64,000 bases of DNA from Clostridia bacterium (GCA_017537345.1 JAFYKY010000005.1:248001-312000); one strand, 5' to 3'. Counted from the first letter of the stretch, positions 35,406 to 44,143 are shown. Notes: a model not told the origin generated them from the sequence alone. Made by a program: numbers and translations.

Positions 35406-36370
35406 CACGTGACCTTTTGGTCGAAAAAGCAGTTTCTCTTCTTGAAAACGGCACCGTAGATATGGTTCTGGGCTGGAAGAAGGGCGAATTCGATTACGAT
35501 ATTACCCCTGCTGTTTTTGCAGACGCAGACAGCCTTAAGGATTTCGTATTTGACGATTTTTGCGGAGCTAATTTCTCCAAATACCTTATTTCAAATACAA
35601 AGAAGACCGCAAGCAAGGTGCTTGTATTTCTCAAGCCCTGCGATACTTACAGCTTTAACCAGCTTCTTACCGAGCACCGCTTTGACAGAGAAAAGGTTTA
35701 TGCTGTGGGCATTCCCTGCGACGGAATGGTTGATATCCACAAGATAAGAGCGATTTCCGGCGAAGGTATTGCAAAGATCGAATGCGGCGAAAAGATTACC
35801 GTTTCCACCATTTACGATGAAACCGTAAACATTGAAAAAGCAGACGTTCTTGCAGAGCGTTGTGTAACCTGCAAGAGCAAAAAGCACGTAGCATACGATG
35901 AACTTTTGGGCGAAGACGGCGAAGTGCTTGAATCCGCACGTTTTGACGAAGTTGAAAAGCTTGAAAGCATGACCGCGGACGAAAGATTTGAATTCTGGCA
36001 AGGCGAGCTTTCCCGTTGCATCCGCTGCAACGCTTGCCGTGACGTTTGCCCTGCATGCACCTGCGAAAAGTGCGTGTTTGATAACCCTGCCTCTCCCGTA
36101 GAAAACAAGGCTGCCGCAAACAGCTTTGAAGAAAAAATGTTCCATATTATACGTGCGTTCCACGTCGCAGGACGTTGCACCGACTGCGGTGAGTGTTCCA
36201 GAGTATGCCCTCAGCATATTCCTTTGCACCTGCTTAACAGAAAGTTTATTAAGGATATTGATAACTTCTACGGTGAATATCAGGCAGGTGAAGAAGTTGG
36301 TTCCAGAGCTCCTCTGGTAAACTATACCACCGAGGATCTTGAGCCCGGCGAAGCTGTGGAAGGAAGGTAA
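35393..36370 (+). CDS. flxC: Iron-sulfur electron transfer subunit, FlxC-like
   Basis: A 325-residue protein. The N-terminal half lacks cysteine clusters and has FLKPCDTYS and VGIPCDGMVD, resembling the FrhB/FdhB-type domain. The C-terminal half has two [4Fe-4S] motifs, CIRCNACRDVCPACTC and CTDCGECSRVCPQ. I take it as one of the two iron-sulfur proteins of a FlxABCD-type NADH oxidising module; assignment to FlxC and not FlxB follows gene order relative to Desulfovibrio flxABCD, and is the less certain part. Confidence 0.75.
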   Translation: MQKITRDLLVEKAVSLLENGTVDMVLGWKKGEFDYDITPAVFADADSLKDFVFDDFCGANFSKYLISNTKKTASKVLVFLKPCDTYSFNQLLTEHRFDREKVYAVGIPCDGMVDIHKIRAISGEGIAKIECGEKITVSTIYDETVNIEKADVLAERCVTCKSKKHVAYDELLGEDGEVLESARFDEVEKLESMTADERFEFWQGELSRCIRCNACRDVCPACTCEKCVFDNPASPVENKAAANSFEEKMFHIIRAFHVAGRCTDCGECSRVCPQHIPLHLLNRKFIKDIDNFYGEYQAGEEVGSRAPLVNYTTEDLEPGEAVEGR

Positions 36371-36375
36371 AGAGT

Positions 36376-37404
36376 ATGTACAGAATATCTACACAATCTT
36401 TAAATACCCTTTTTGAAGAGATCTCCCGTGTTTGCACGCTGTATATCCCTTCCGAAAACAAAAAAGGTGATTCCGTTTACACCCGCTACGAAGCCGGCGT
36501 TGAATATTCAAATAAGCTTAATACCGTAAGAAGCCCCAAAGACTTTTTCTTCCCCCATATGGAAAATCTGATGGAGTTCAAGACCGAAGGCAAAACAGTT
36601 CAGCTTATTGATATCCGCGAGGAAACCGAAGATTTTGTTGTTTTCGGTGTCCGCCCCTGCGATGTTAAGAGCTTTGAAGTGCTTGATAACGTTTTCCTTA
36701 ACGAGCCTGTGGATACATATTATAAAAACCGCAGAGAACACGGAGTTATTATATCTCTGGCTTGTAACCGCCCTGCCGAAACCTGCTTCTGCGGTACCTT
36801 CGGTATTGATGCGGCAAAGCCCGAGGGCGACGTGTCCGCTTGGATGACAGAGGGTTATCTCCATCTTAAGCCCAACACCGAAAAGGGTGAAAAGCTTGTA
36901 AGCGCAATTTCCGGCATTCTTGAAGAGTGCGACGATACAGCAGTTACCGCACTTCAGGAAAACATTAATAATATAATGAAGAAACTTCCCCTTGCAAACG
37001 TTACCACCGAAAAGTTTGGCGGCGGCAAGACCGAAGAATTCTTTAACGCACCCGAATGGGCAGCTCTTTCCGAATCCTGCCTGGGTTGCGGAACCTGCAC
37101 CTTTGTGTGCCCTACCTGCCAGTGCTACGATATTAAGGATTTTAATACCGGAAAAGGCGTTATAAGATACCGCTGCTGGGACTCCTGTATGTATTCCGAG
37201 TTCACCAAAATGGCTCACGGAAACAACAGACTTTCCCAGAAGGAAAGATTCAGACAGCGCTTTATGCACAAATTGGTATATTACCCCGAAAACAACAACG
37301 GTTTGTTCAGCTGTGTGGGCTGCGGCAGATGTCTTGCAAAATGCCCCATCTCCATGAACATAGTTAAGGTTATGAAGACTTTGGGAGGTAAAGACAATGG
37401 CTGA
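36376..37404 (+). CDS. flxB: Iron-sulfur electron transfer subunit, AsrA/HydB-like (FlxB-like)
   Basis: A 342-residue protein of the anaerobic sulfite reductase subunit A / sulfhydrogenase beta type. It has FGVRPCDVKSFEVLD (a conserved AsrA stretch) and two [4Fe-4S] motifs near the C-terminus, CLGCGTCTFVCPTCQC and CVGCGRCLAKCP. It overlaps the downstream AsrB-like gene by 8 bases. AsrA-AsrB pairs pass electrons from NAD(P)H to partner clusters. No sulfite reductase catalytic subunit is present here, so a Flx role is preferred. Confidence 0.82.
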   Translation: MYRISTQSLNTLFEEISRVCTLYIPSENKKGDSVYTRYEAGVEYSNKLNTVRSPKDFFFPHMENLMEFKTEGKTVQLIDIREETEDFVVFGVRPCDVKSFEVLDNVFLNEPVDTYYKNRREHGVIISLACNRPAETCFCGTFGIDAAKPEGDVSAWMTEGYLHLKPNTEKGEKLVSAISGILEECDDTAVTALQENINNIMKKLPLANVTTEKFGGGKTEEFFNAPEWAALSESCLGCGTCTFVCPTCQCYDIKDFNTGKGVIRYRCWDSCMYSEFTKMAHGNNRLSQKERFRQRFMHKLVYYPENNNGLFSCVGCGRCLAKCPISMNIVKVMKTLGGKDNG

Positions 37405-38230
37405 AATTAGAGATCCTCTGATGCCGGTCATCGGCGTGATAACCGACGTCCGTATAGACACACCCGATATCAAAACTTTCCGCGTAGTAACTCCCGACGG
37501 TAAGAAGGCTTTTGACCACCGTCCCGGACAGTGTGCAATGCTTTCTATCCCCGGTGTCGGCGAAGCTATGTTTTCTATAACTTCTTCTCCCACAAACACC
37601 GAATATATGGAGTTTTCCATTAAAAAGTGCGGTTGTGTTACCGAATGGCTCCATCAGGCAGAGGTAGGACAGCAGCTTACCATACGCGGTCCTTACGGAA
37701 AGCCCTTCCCCGTTGACGATGTATTTGCAGGCAACAACCTTCTGTTTATCGCCGGCGGTGTTGGTCTTGCTCCTCTCCGTTCCGTTATAAACTACTGCCG
37801 TCATTACCGCGATCGTTACGGTAAGATCGACATAGTTTACGGTTCCAGAAGCAAGGACGATCTTTTGGATTATCAGGAGATCATAAACGAATGGGCAACG
37901 GATGCAGGCGTAAACGTACATCTTACCATCGACCGTGAGCAGGAAGGCTGGGACGGACACGTTGGTTTCGTTCCCAACTACGTTAAGGAACTGGGCTTTA
38001 CCACAGATAAAATCGCAGTTCTTTGCGGCCCCCCTATAATGATCAAGTTTACTTTGAACGGTCTTTATGAATTAGGTTTTGACAAAACTCAAATTTACAC
38101 TACTCTTGAGCTTCGTATGAAGTGCGGTATCGGTAAATGCGGCAGATGCAACGTAGGCAGCAAATACGTTTGCAAAGACGGCCCCGTTTTCAGATTTGAC
38201 GAGCTTGACGAACTTCCCGATGAGTATTGA
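37397..38230 (+). CDS. flxA: FAD/NAD(P)H oxidoreductase subunit, FlxA/AsrB-like
   Basis: A 277-residue ferredoxin-NADP reductase-fold protein and the probable NADH entry point. FAD-binding RPGQCAML and SITSSP, pyridine nucleotide motifs GGVGLAPLRS and CGPP, and a C-terminal [2Fe-2S] knot MKCGIGKCGRCNVG with a distal Cys, as in AsrB, HydG and PyrK. It overlaps the AsrA-like gene upstream and precedes frdB by 14 bases. NADH versus NADPH choice is not determinable by eye. Confidence 0.88.
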   Translation: MAEIRDPLMPVIGVITDVRIDTPDIKTFRVVTPDGKKAFDHRPGQCAMLSIPGVGEAMFSITSSPTNTEYMEFSIKKCGCVTEWLHQAEVGQQLTIRGPYGKPFPVDDVFAGNNLLFIAGGVGLAPLRSVINYCRHYRDRYGKIDIVYGSRSKDDLLDYQEIINEWATDAGVNVHLTIDREQEGWDGHVGFVPNYVKELGFTTDKIAVLCGPPIMIKFTLNGLYELGFDKTQIYTTLELRMKCGIGKCGRCNVGSKYVCKDGPVFRFDELDELPDEY

Positions 38231-38244
38231 TAAGGAGTATTAAC

Positions 38245-38919
38245 ATGGAGAATATGGTAAATATTTACCTGTTTGGTAAAAAATATTCGGTTCCCGAAAA
38301 CCTCACCATTATGTGTGCTATGGAATATGCGGGATACCAGCTTGTTCGCGGATGCGGATGCAGAAACGGCTTCTGCGGCGCCTGCGCAACAATATATCGT
38401 ATAAAGGGCGAAACCGAGCTCAAATCCTGTCTCGCTTGCCAGACAAAGGTTGAAGAGGGTATGTATATCGCTACCCTGCCCTTCTTCCCTCTGGTTAAGC
38501 AGGTTTACGATCTTAACAAGGTTACCCCTTCCGAAGCTGTAATGATGCAGCTTTACCCCGAGATCTACGCTTGCGTAGGTTGTAACGCCTGCACAAAAGC
38601 TTGTACTCAGGATCTTAACGTTATGCAGTATATCGCATACGCTCAGAGAGGCGATTTTGAAAAATGCGCAGAAGAATCCTTTGACTGCGTAATGTGCGGC
38701 GTATGTTCTTCCCGTTGCCCTGCGGGTATTTCTCATCCTCAGGTAGCAATGCTTGCAAGAAGAATTAACGGAAAATATCTTGCTCCCAAGTGCGATCACC
38801 TTGAAGACCGCGTTCAGGAAATAAACAACGGTACCTTTACCGAACTTATTGAAGCGTTGATGCAAAAGCCTATCGAAGAAATGAAAGAGCTTTACAACAA
38901 CCGCGATATTGAAAAGTAA
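38245..38919 (+). CDS. FrdB-like iron-sulfur protein of fumarate reductase
   Basis: A 224-residue protein: an N-terminal plant-type [2Fe-2S] domain (GCGCRNGFCGAC, then SCLAC) and a C-terminal ferredoxin domain with two motifs, CVGCNACTKACTQ and CVMCGVCSSRCPAG. This is the layout of FrdB/SdhB and of the front half of thiol:fumarate reductase TfrB. The HdrB-like back half of TfrB is missing here but exists as the separate hdrB gene. ATG 38245 has AAGGAG 7 bases upstream. Expected to pass electrons to the flavoprotein encoded next. Confidence 0.85.
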   Translation: MENMVNIYLFGKKYSVPENLTIMCAMEYAGYQLVRGCGCRNGFCGACATIYRIKGETELKSCLACQTKVEEGMYIATLPFFPLVKQVYDLNKVTPSEAVMMQLYPEIYACVGCNACTKACTQDLNVMQYIAYAQRGDFEKCAEESFDCVMCGVCSSRCPAGISHPQVAMLARRINGKYLAPKCDHLEDRVQEINNGTFTELIEALMQKPIEEMKELYNNRDIEK

Positions 38920-38933
38920 GGAGGAGCCGAAAG

Positions 38934-40537
38934 ATGTATTCTAAAAAATTCCAAAAATCTCTGGCTGCGGTAGAAGCGGCAAGAGAAGCAAATATCGCTC
39001 TTGAGCCCCGTCGTATGACTGCTCAGGAAAAGACCGACCTTTTGGCGGCTTACCACCCCGACTACAAGCAGGACGAATTCGAAACTCTTGTGATCGGACC
39101 CAACAAGGGTGATAAGGTTCCCAAAGAGCTTGCGGCAACGCTGCAGGCGCACAGCCGTATCACTCCCGAAAGCGTTGACCTCTCTACCCCCGATTACGAC
39201 GTAGACGTTCTGGTTATCGGCGCGGGCGGCGCAGGTACCTCCGCCGCTATTGAAGCTCACGAAGCAGGCGCAAACGTTATGATCGTTACCAAGCTTCGTA
39301 TGGGCGATGCCAACACTATGATGGCAGAAGGCGGTATTCAGGCGGCAGATAAGCCCAACGATTCCCCCGCTATCCACTTTGTAGACGCTTTCGGCGGCGG
39401 ACATTTTGCCGCAAAGCGCGAGCTTTTGCAAAGACTTGTTTGCGAAGCCCCCGAGGCTATTCAGTGGCTTTCCGAGCTTGGCGTTGAATTCGATAAGACC
39501 GAAGACGGCACTATGGTCACCACCCACGGCGGCGGTACCTCCAGAAAGCGTATGCACGCCGCAAAGGACTATTCCGGCGCTGAAATTATGCGTACTCTGA
39601 GAGATGAAGTGCTTAACCGCAACATTCCCGTTGTTGATTTCACCTCCGCAATTGAACTTATTCTTGATGAAAACGGCAACGCTGCAGGCGCAGTTCTTAT
39701 GAATATGGAAACCAAGGAACTGCTTGTTGCAAAGGCAAAGACCGTTATTATCGCTACCGGCGGCGCGGGAAGAATGCATTATCAGGGCTTCCCCACCTCC
39801 AACCATTACGGCGCTACCGCAGACGGTCTTGTTCTCGGTTACCGCGCAGGCGCAAACTTCTTTACGCAGAAACTCTTCAGTACCATCCTACCGGAGCCGC
39901 TTATCCCGAGCAGATCTTCGGCGCGCTGGTTACCGAAAAGGTACGTTCTCTCGGCGCAAAGCTTATAAACGCAAACGGCGAAGCATTTATGCATCCTCTT
40001 GAGACCCGTGACGTTTCCGCGGCTTCCATTATCCGCGAATGCAGCACCAGAGGAAACGGCGTGGAAACCGATAACGGAACTGCAGTATGGCTTGATACTC
40101 CTATGATCGAAAAGATCGGCGGCGAAGGCACGATCGAAAAGAGAATTCCCGCAATGATGCGTATGTTCGGCAAATACGGTATCGATATCCGTAAAGAGCC
40201 TATCCTCGTTTACCCCACCCTCCATTATCAGAACGGCGGTCTGGACATTACCCGCGACGGTATGACCACCAACGTAAAGAATCTGTTCGTTGCAGGTGAG
40301 GCTGTAGGCGGTATCCACGGTAAGAACCGTCTTATGGGTAACTCTCTCCTCGATATTATCGTATTCGGCAGAATAGCAGGTAAGAGCGCTGGCGCAACCT
40401 GCAAAAACGTAACCGTTGGCAAGCTTACTCTCGATCATATCAACAGCTTTGAAAAGGAGATTGCTGATGCCGGCATCGAAACCGATGCAGTATCTCCCAA
40501 GCTTCTTCCAAACTACACTAATCAGGCAGATATCTGA
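38934..40537 (+). CDS. Fumarate reductase/succinate dehydrogenase flavoprotein, disrupted by a one-base deletion
   Basis: Two adjoining frames together encode a FrdA/TfrA-type flavoprotein of about 534 residues. Frame one has an unusual 90-residue N-terminal extension, FAD motif GAGGAG (96-101) and an active-site stretch GGGTSRKRMH. Frame two has LQYHPTGAAYPEQ, ETRD, HYQNGG and HGKNRLMGNSLLD. The break is at 39854-39857: restoring one base before CTT at 39857 joins AGA to LLYAETLQYHPTG. Residue 127 is Asn where SdhA/FrdA has the FAD-linking His, so FAD is probably non-covalent. The usual C-terminal helical domain is mostly absent. Confidence 0.8.
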
Positions 40538-40554
40538 AAGGATTTTTAGTAGTT

Positions 40555-41928
40555 ATGGCGAATAAAGACAAAAAAGCAGGCAGGATTATTGCGGCATCAA
40601 TAATTGCTGTCCTGATAATAGCTTTGGCATTTTGGTGCGTGTTCAGCGCTGCCAAGGCGAAGGGCGTATTGAGTACGCTTAAGGTATCTTCTACCACCGC
40701 GTTGCTTGCCGGAATTTTCTTGGTATCTGTTTTGGGATATCTGCTTGGCAGTATTACAATAAAAGGAATCAACCTCGGTACCGCGGGCGTTTTCCTGGTA
40801 GCCATTTTATTTGGTTATCTTTGCACACTCAGCGGACTTGAAAACATTCCTGTTTTGGGAAATTTCTTTATTAAAAATTCTTCCGCAACCCTTAATACTT
40901 ATTATTCCAAGATCGTTCAAAATATCGGATTGGTATTGTTCGTGGCTTCCGTTGGCTTTATTGCAGGCCCCAATTTCTTTAAGAACTTAAAGAAAAACGC
41001 AAAATCCTTTGTACTTTTGGGCGCTACAATAATTACTAGCGGCGCGGTTGTTGCTGCTTTGTTCTCTCTCATTCCCGGTATCGGCCCCGAATTTGCCGCC
41101 GGCGTTCTTTCCGGCGCGCTTACGTCTACCCCCGGTTTTTCTGCCGCACTTGAAGCTGCGGAAAGTATAGGTACATCTACCGATATAATTACACTTGGCT
41201 ATGCTATTGCATATCCCTTTGGTGTTATAGGCGTAGTTCTGTTTGTTCAGCTTATGCCCAAGATCCTTAAGGCAGATATGAACAAAGAAAGAGAACTGCT
41301 CAAGATCGGCTCAGAGCAAAAAAAACAACTGCCTTCCAGCCTGTTTGAAATAGATTCCTTTGGTCTCGCGCCTTTTGCTATGGCAGTAATTCTGGGTCTG
41401 TTGTTGGGAAGCGTCACCATCCCACTTACGGGAAGCGGATATAACGGCCCTTGTTTCAGTCTCGGTACTACCGGCGGTATTCTCATTATGTGCCTTGTTT
41501 TCGGTCATTTCGGTCATATGGGTAAGATCTCTCTTCGGGTTCCGGACAGAACAGCAAAGGTATTTCGTGAATTTGGCCTTATGCTGTTTCTCATTGGTGC
41601 AGGTGTAAGTGGCGGCGTTTCCTTGGTAAGCGAAATAAGCAAGAGCGAGCTTGGCGCAATGATCGTTGTATACGGTCTTGTGGGCGGTGCTATTTTGACT
41701 ATCATTCCTATGGTGGTTGGATTCATTATTTCCAAGTACGTACTGAAGCTAAGCTTGCTTAACACACTCGGTTCCATTACCGGCGGTATGACCTCTACCC
41801 CTGCTCTTGGCACTCTTATAAATACTGCAAAGACAGATGACGTTGCTTCTGCATACGCTTCTACATATCCTATTGCTTTAGTATTGGTCGTTCTGGCTTC
41901 CCAGCTTATCATTACTTTGTTGGGCTGA
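40555..41928 (+). CDS. AspT/YidE-family dicarboxylate transporter, candidate succinate exporter
   Basis: A 457-residue membrane protein with two Asp-Al_Ex-type repeats, each with a STPG- or STPA-type motif (ALTSTPGFSAALE and GMTSTPALG), and about ten or more helices. No RCK/TrkA-C domains are between the repeats. The family includes the aspartate:alanine exchanger AspT and SucE1, a succinate exporter of Corynebacterium. As the last gene of an operon that would make succinate, succinate export or aspartate/succinate exchange is the natural guess. Confidence 0.82.
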   Translation: MANKDKKAGRIIAASIIAVLIIALAFWCVFSAAKAKGVLSTLKVSSTTALLAGIFLVSVLGYLLGSITIKGINLGTAGVFLVAILFGYLCTLSGLENIPVLGNFFIKNSSATLNTYYSKIVQNIGLVLFVASVGFIAGPNFFKNLKKNAKSFVLLGATIITSGAVVAALFSLIPGIGPEFAAGVLSGALTSTPGFSAALEAAESIGTSTDIITLGYAIAYPFGVIGVVLFVQLMPKILKADMNKERELLKIGSEQKKQLPSSLFEIDSFGLAPFAMAVILGLLLGSVTIPLTGSGYNGPCFSLGTTGGILIMCLVFGHFGHMGKISLRVPDRTAKVFREFGLMLFLIGAGVSGGVSLVSEISKSELGAMIVVYGLVGGAILTIIPMVVGFIISKYVLKLSLLNTLGSITGGMTSTPALGTLINTAKTDDVASAYASTYPIALVLVVLASQLIITLLG

Positions 41929-41943
41929 TAAGAGAATATTTTG

Positions 41944-41968
41944 GGGACTTCGAAAAGAAGTCCCTTTT
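41944..41968 (+). terminator. Terminator of the fumarate operon
   Basis: A 7-base-pair stem (41944-41950 with 41958-41964) followed by TTTTATT, 16 bases after the transporter stop. No terminator-like hairpin is visible between 29441 and here. Confidence 0.82.
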
Positions 41969-41979
41969 ATTAATTACAG

Positions 41980-42008
41980 TTGACAAAAGCGGGTATTTGT
42001 GATAAAAA
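41980..42008 (+). promoter_or_regulatory. Promoter of the SPFH gene
   Basis: TTGACA (41980-41985), 17-base spacer, TAAAAA (42003-42008, followed by T). The spacer end GTATTTGTG and the -10 region are nearly the same as in the promoter at 43226-43254. Confidence 0.75.
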
Positions 42009-42044
42009 TATGTTAATAAAATCCGTTAAGGAAGGAAAATCGAT

Positions 42045-43118
42045 ATGGCTATAAGTATTATTTCCGGAATTGCCATCGTTGTGCTGATAGCAGCAATGGC
42101 TGCATTGTGTGTTTATTTTTACAAAAAAGGCAGCAAGACAATGCTTACTGTGACCGCAATCGTTGCAGTTGTTCTGTTGGCGGCAATGGCAATCGTCCCC
42201 ATGAGCTTCCACACCATTGAAACCGGTGAAGTTGCTGTTGTAAAGCATTTAGGTGAAGCTAAATACGTCCGCACCGCAGGTACATATTTTGACCTTTGGA
42301 TAACCAACAAATGCGAAAAGTACGATGCCAAGGTTCAGAACGTAGAAATAACCACGTCCGCATACTCCAGCGACGCACAGACGATGGATATTGCTATGAC
42401 ACTGCAGTACCAGATAATGACCGACAAGGTTATAAACATTGCACAGCAGTACGGTGCTTTGGACGTACTTCAGAGCCGTATTCAGTCTATTGCAATTGAA
42501 AAAACAAAATCTGTCCTCTCCTCCTACAAGGCTATGGATATTATATCCGACCGTGCTTCTATGTCCCCTAAGGTTGAGGAAGCTATAAAGAGCGCAATTG
42601 CAGAGGATTACCACGTTACCATTGCAACGGTTGTGCTCACAAATATCGACTTTTCCGATGCTTTTGAGACCGCAGTTGAAGATAAGATGATTGCCGAGCA
42701 GAAACAGCTTCAGGCAGAATACGAGAATATGACAAAGGTTGCCGCCGCAGAAGCAGAAGCTAAAGCCGCTGTACAGAAGGCAGAAGGTGAAGCACAGGCA
42801 AAGCTTATTGCCGCACAAGCAGACCGTGAAGCTCAGGTAGAACTGGCACGTGCGGAAGCGCAGGCAATACAGCTTAAGTCCGTTGAAATAGCAAAAGCGC
42901 TTGGCTTTACCGTAAACGAAAACACCGTAACCGATGAAGAAGGCGTTGAGGTGATTGAATACGTTATAGATTTCAACGGCAAGAGTGCAGAAGAAATCGC
43001 CCTTATAACCGATTATCTTAAATATGCCGAATATCTTGCAAAGTGGGATGGAAAGCTTCCCGGCGTAATGACCGGCGAAAGCGCAACGATAATGATCCCC
43101 ACCCAAGGCAACAATTAA
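42045..43118 (+). CDS. SPFH/prohibitin-family membrane protein
   Basis: A 357-residue protein with two N-terminal transmembrane segments (about 5-27 and 35-53), a Band 7 domain (about 55-225) and an Ala/Glu/Gln-rich coiled-coil (about 225-290), typical of prohibitin-like proteins that scaffold membrane microdomains. A shorter globular tail follows. Good ribosome-binding site AAGGAAGG. It has its own promoter and terminator, so it is not part of the fumarate operon. Confidence 0.87.
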   Translation: MAISIISGIAIVVLIAAMAALCVYFYKKGSKTMLTVTAIVAVVLLAAMAIVPMSFHTIETGEVAVVKHLGEAKYVRTAGTYFDLWITNKCEKYDAKVQNVEITTSAYSSDAQTMDIAMTLQYQIMTDKVINIAQQYGALDVLQSRIQSIAIEKTKSVLSSYKAMDIISDRASMSPKVEEAIKSAIAEDYHVTIATVVLTNIDFSDAFETAVEDKMIAEQKQLQAEYENMTKVAAAEAEAKAAVQKAEGEAQAKLIAAQADREAQVELARAEAQAIQLKSVEIAKALGFTVNENTVTDEEGVEVIEYVIDFNGKSAEEIALITDYLKYAEYLAKWDGKLPGVMTGESATIMIPTQGNN

Positions 43119-43135
43119 AATCAAACCCGTAATAA

Positions 43136-43164
43136 AACTCCCTGTTTTAAGCAGGGAGTTTTTG
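43136..43164 (+). terminator. Terminator of the SPFH gene
   Basis: A 9-base-pair stem (43136-43144 with 43152-43160) and a TTTT tail. Confidence 0.85.
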
Positions 43165-43225
43165 TATACAGCGTAAAGTAGATTTTATACCTATGTAAAA
43201 TATTGTTTCAAACATCCATATCCCG

Positions 43226-43254
43226 TTGACAAAAACATGTATTTGTGGTAAAAA
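43226..43254 (+). promoter_or_regulatory. Promoter of the patatin operon
   Basis: TTGACA (43226-43231), 17-base spacer, TAAAAA (43249-43254, followed by T). Shares the block GTATTTGTG just before the -10 with the promoter at 41980. Confidence 0.75.
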
Positions 43255-43297
43255 TAAATATGAGCATTTATTTATTTGTTTGAAAGGCGGACGCGTT

Positions 43298-44143
43298 ATG
43301 AATATCGGTTTGGTTTTATCCGGCGGAATGTCAAAGGGCGCATATCAGTTGGGTGCACTCCGTGCTATACGTGAATATATTGACCCGAAGGACGTTAAAT
43401 TTATCAGCGCGGCTTCGATCGGTGCACTTAATGCATACGCATATTCTTCCGATAATCTTGACGTGGGAAGCTTTATGTGGCATTCCATCAACCTTACTCA
43501 TACGAGAGTAATGGTCACTACCATTCTCCGCAGTGAATTTCTTACAGAGGTTATACACCGTCTTTCCAAAAAAGATGTTCAATGCGAAAAAATGTATGTC
43601 CCCTATATAAATTTAAAAACACGCAGTGTTTTTTATACCGATATCGCATCCAAAACAGACGAAGACCTTAAAGAGCATCTTGCCGCGGCGGTTGCTATGC
43701 CCGGTATAAACCACCCCGTGCTTATTAACGAGCTTAATCTGTATGACGGCGCTACCGTGGATAATATCCCCGTGTATCCTTTGATGCAGTATAATCTTGA
43801 TTATATTATCTGTATTCATTTTGATGATTATAATTACACCTTTGAATCCAAGTATTTTGATAATAAGATAGTAAAGATAAATTTCACGGGTGACAGCAAG
43901 CATTCCATTTGGTTTAACAGAAGCGACGTTAAAGAAATGGAAATTCAAGGCTATAAAAAAGCAAAGGCTATAATGGAGTTTGTGTTTGCGGACGGACTTG
44001 AAAATACGGAAGCCATATACGGCAAGATCGAAGCGTTGAACGCGATGAACTCCCATAAGGTGCGCCGTACCACCTCCGATATTATTAACGATAATTTTGA
44101 TAAGCTTAAAAAGCGCCTTGCAAAGAGAAAAATTGTTGAATAA
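43298..44143 (+). CDS. Patatin-like phospholipase
   Basis: A 281-residue patatin-fold lipid hydrolase with a Ser-Asp dyad. Oxyanion loop SGGMSKGAY (8-16), nucleophile Ser40 in SAASIGALNA (the first Gly of GxSxG is Ala), and catalytic Asp in YDGATVDN. I chose ATG 43298, 7 bases after GAAAGGCGG; the frame is open 24 codons further but overlaps the promoter. Followed by a small membrane protein and an EEP-fold hydrolase in one operon. Confidence 0.9.
   Translation: MNIGLVLSGGMSKGAYQLGALRAIREYIDPKDVKFISAASIGALNAYAYSSDNLDVGSFMWHSINLTHTRVMVTTILRSEFLTEVIHRLSKKDVQCEKMYVPYINLKTRSVFYTDIASKTDEDLKEHLAAAVAMPGINHPVLINELNLYDGATVDNIPVYPLMQYNLDYIICIHFDDYNYTFESKYFDNKIVKINFTGDSKHSIWFNRSDVKEMEIQGYKKAKAIMEFVFADGLENTEAIYGKIEALNAMNSHKVRRTTSDIINDNFDKLKKRLAKRKIVE

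Noticed and set aside
36376..38230. Anaerobic sulfite reductase (AsrAB) operon
   Set aside because: AsrA- and AsrB-like proteins are present but no AsrC siroheme subunit is; linkage to hdr genes and an MvhD-like gene fits a Flx module better.
39850..39860. Programmed ribosomal frameshift in the fumarate reductase flavoprotein gene
   Set aside because: No canonical X-XXY-YYZ slippery heptamer or downstream stem is evident, and such recoding is not known for this family; an indel is simpler.
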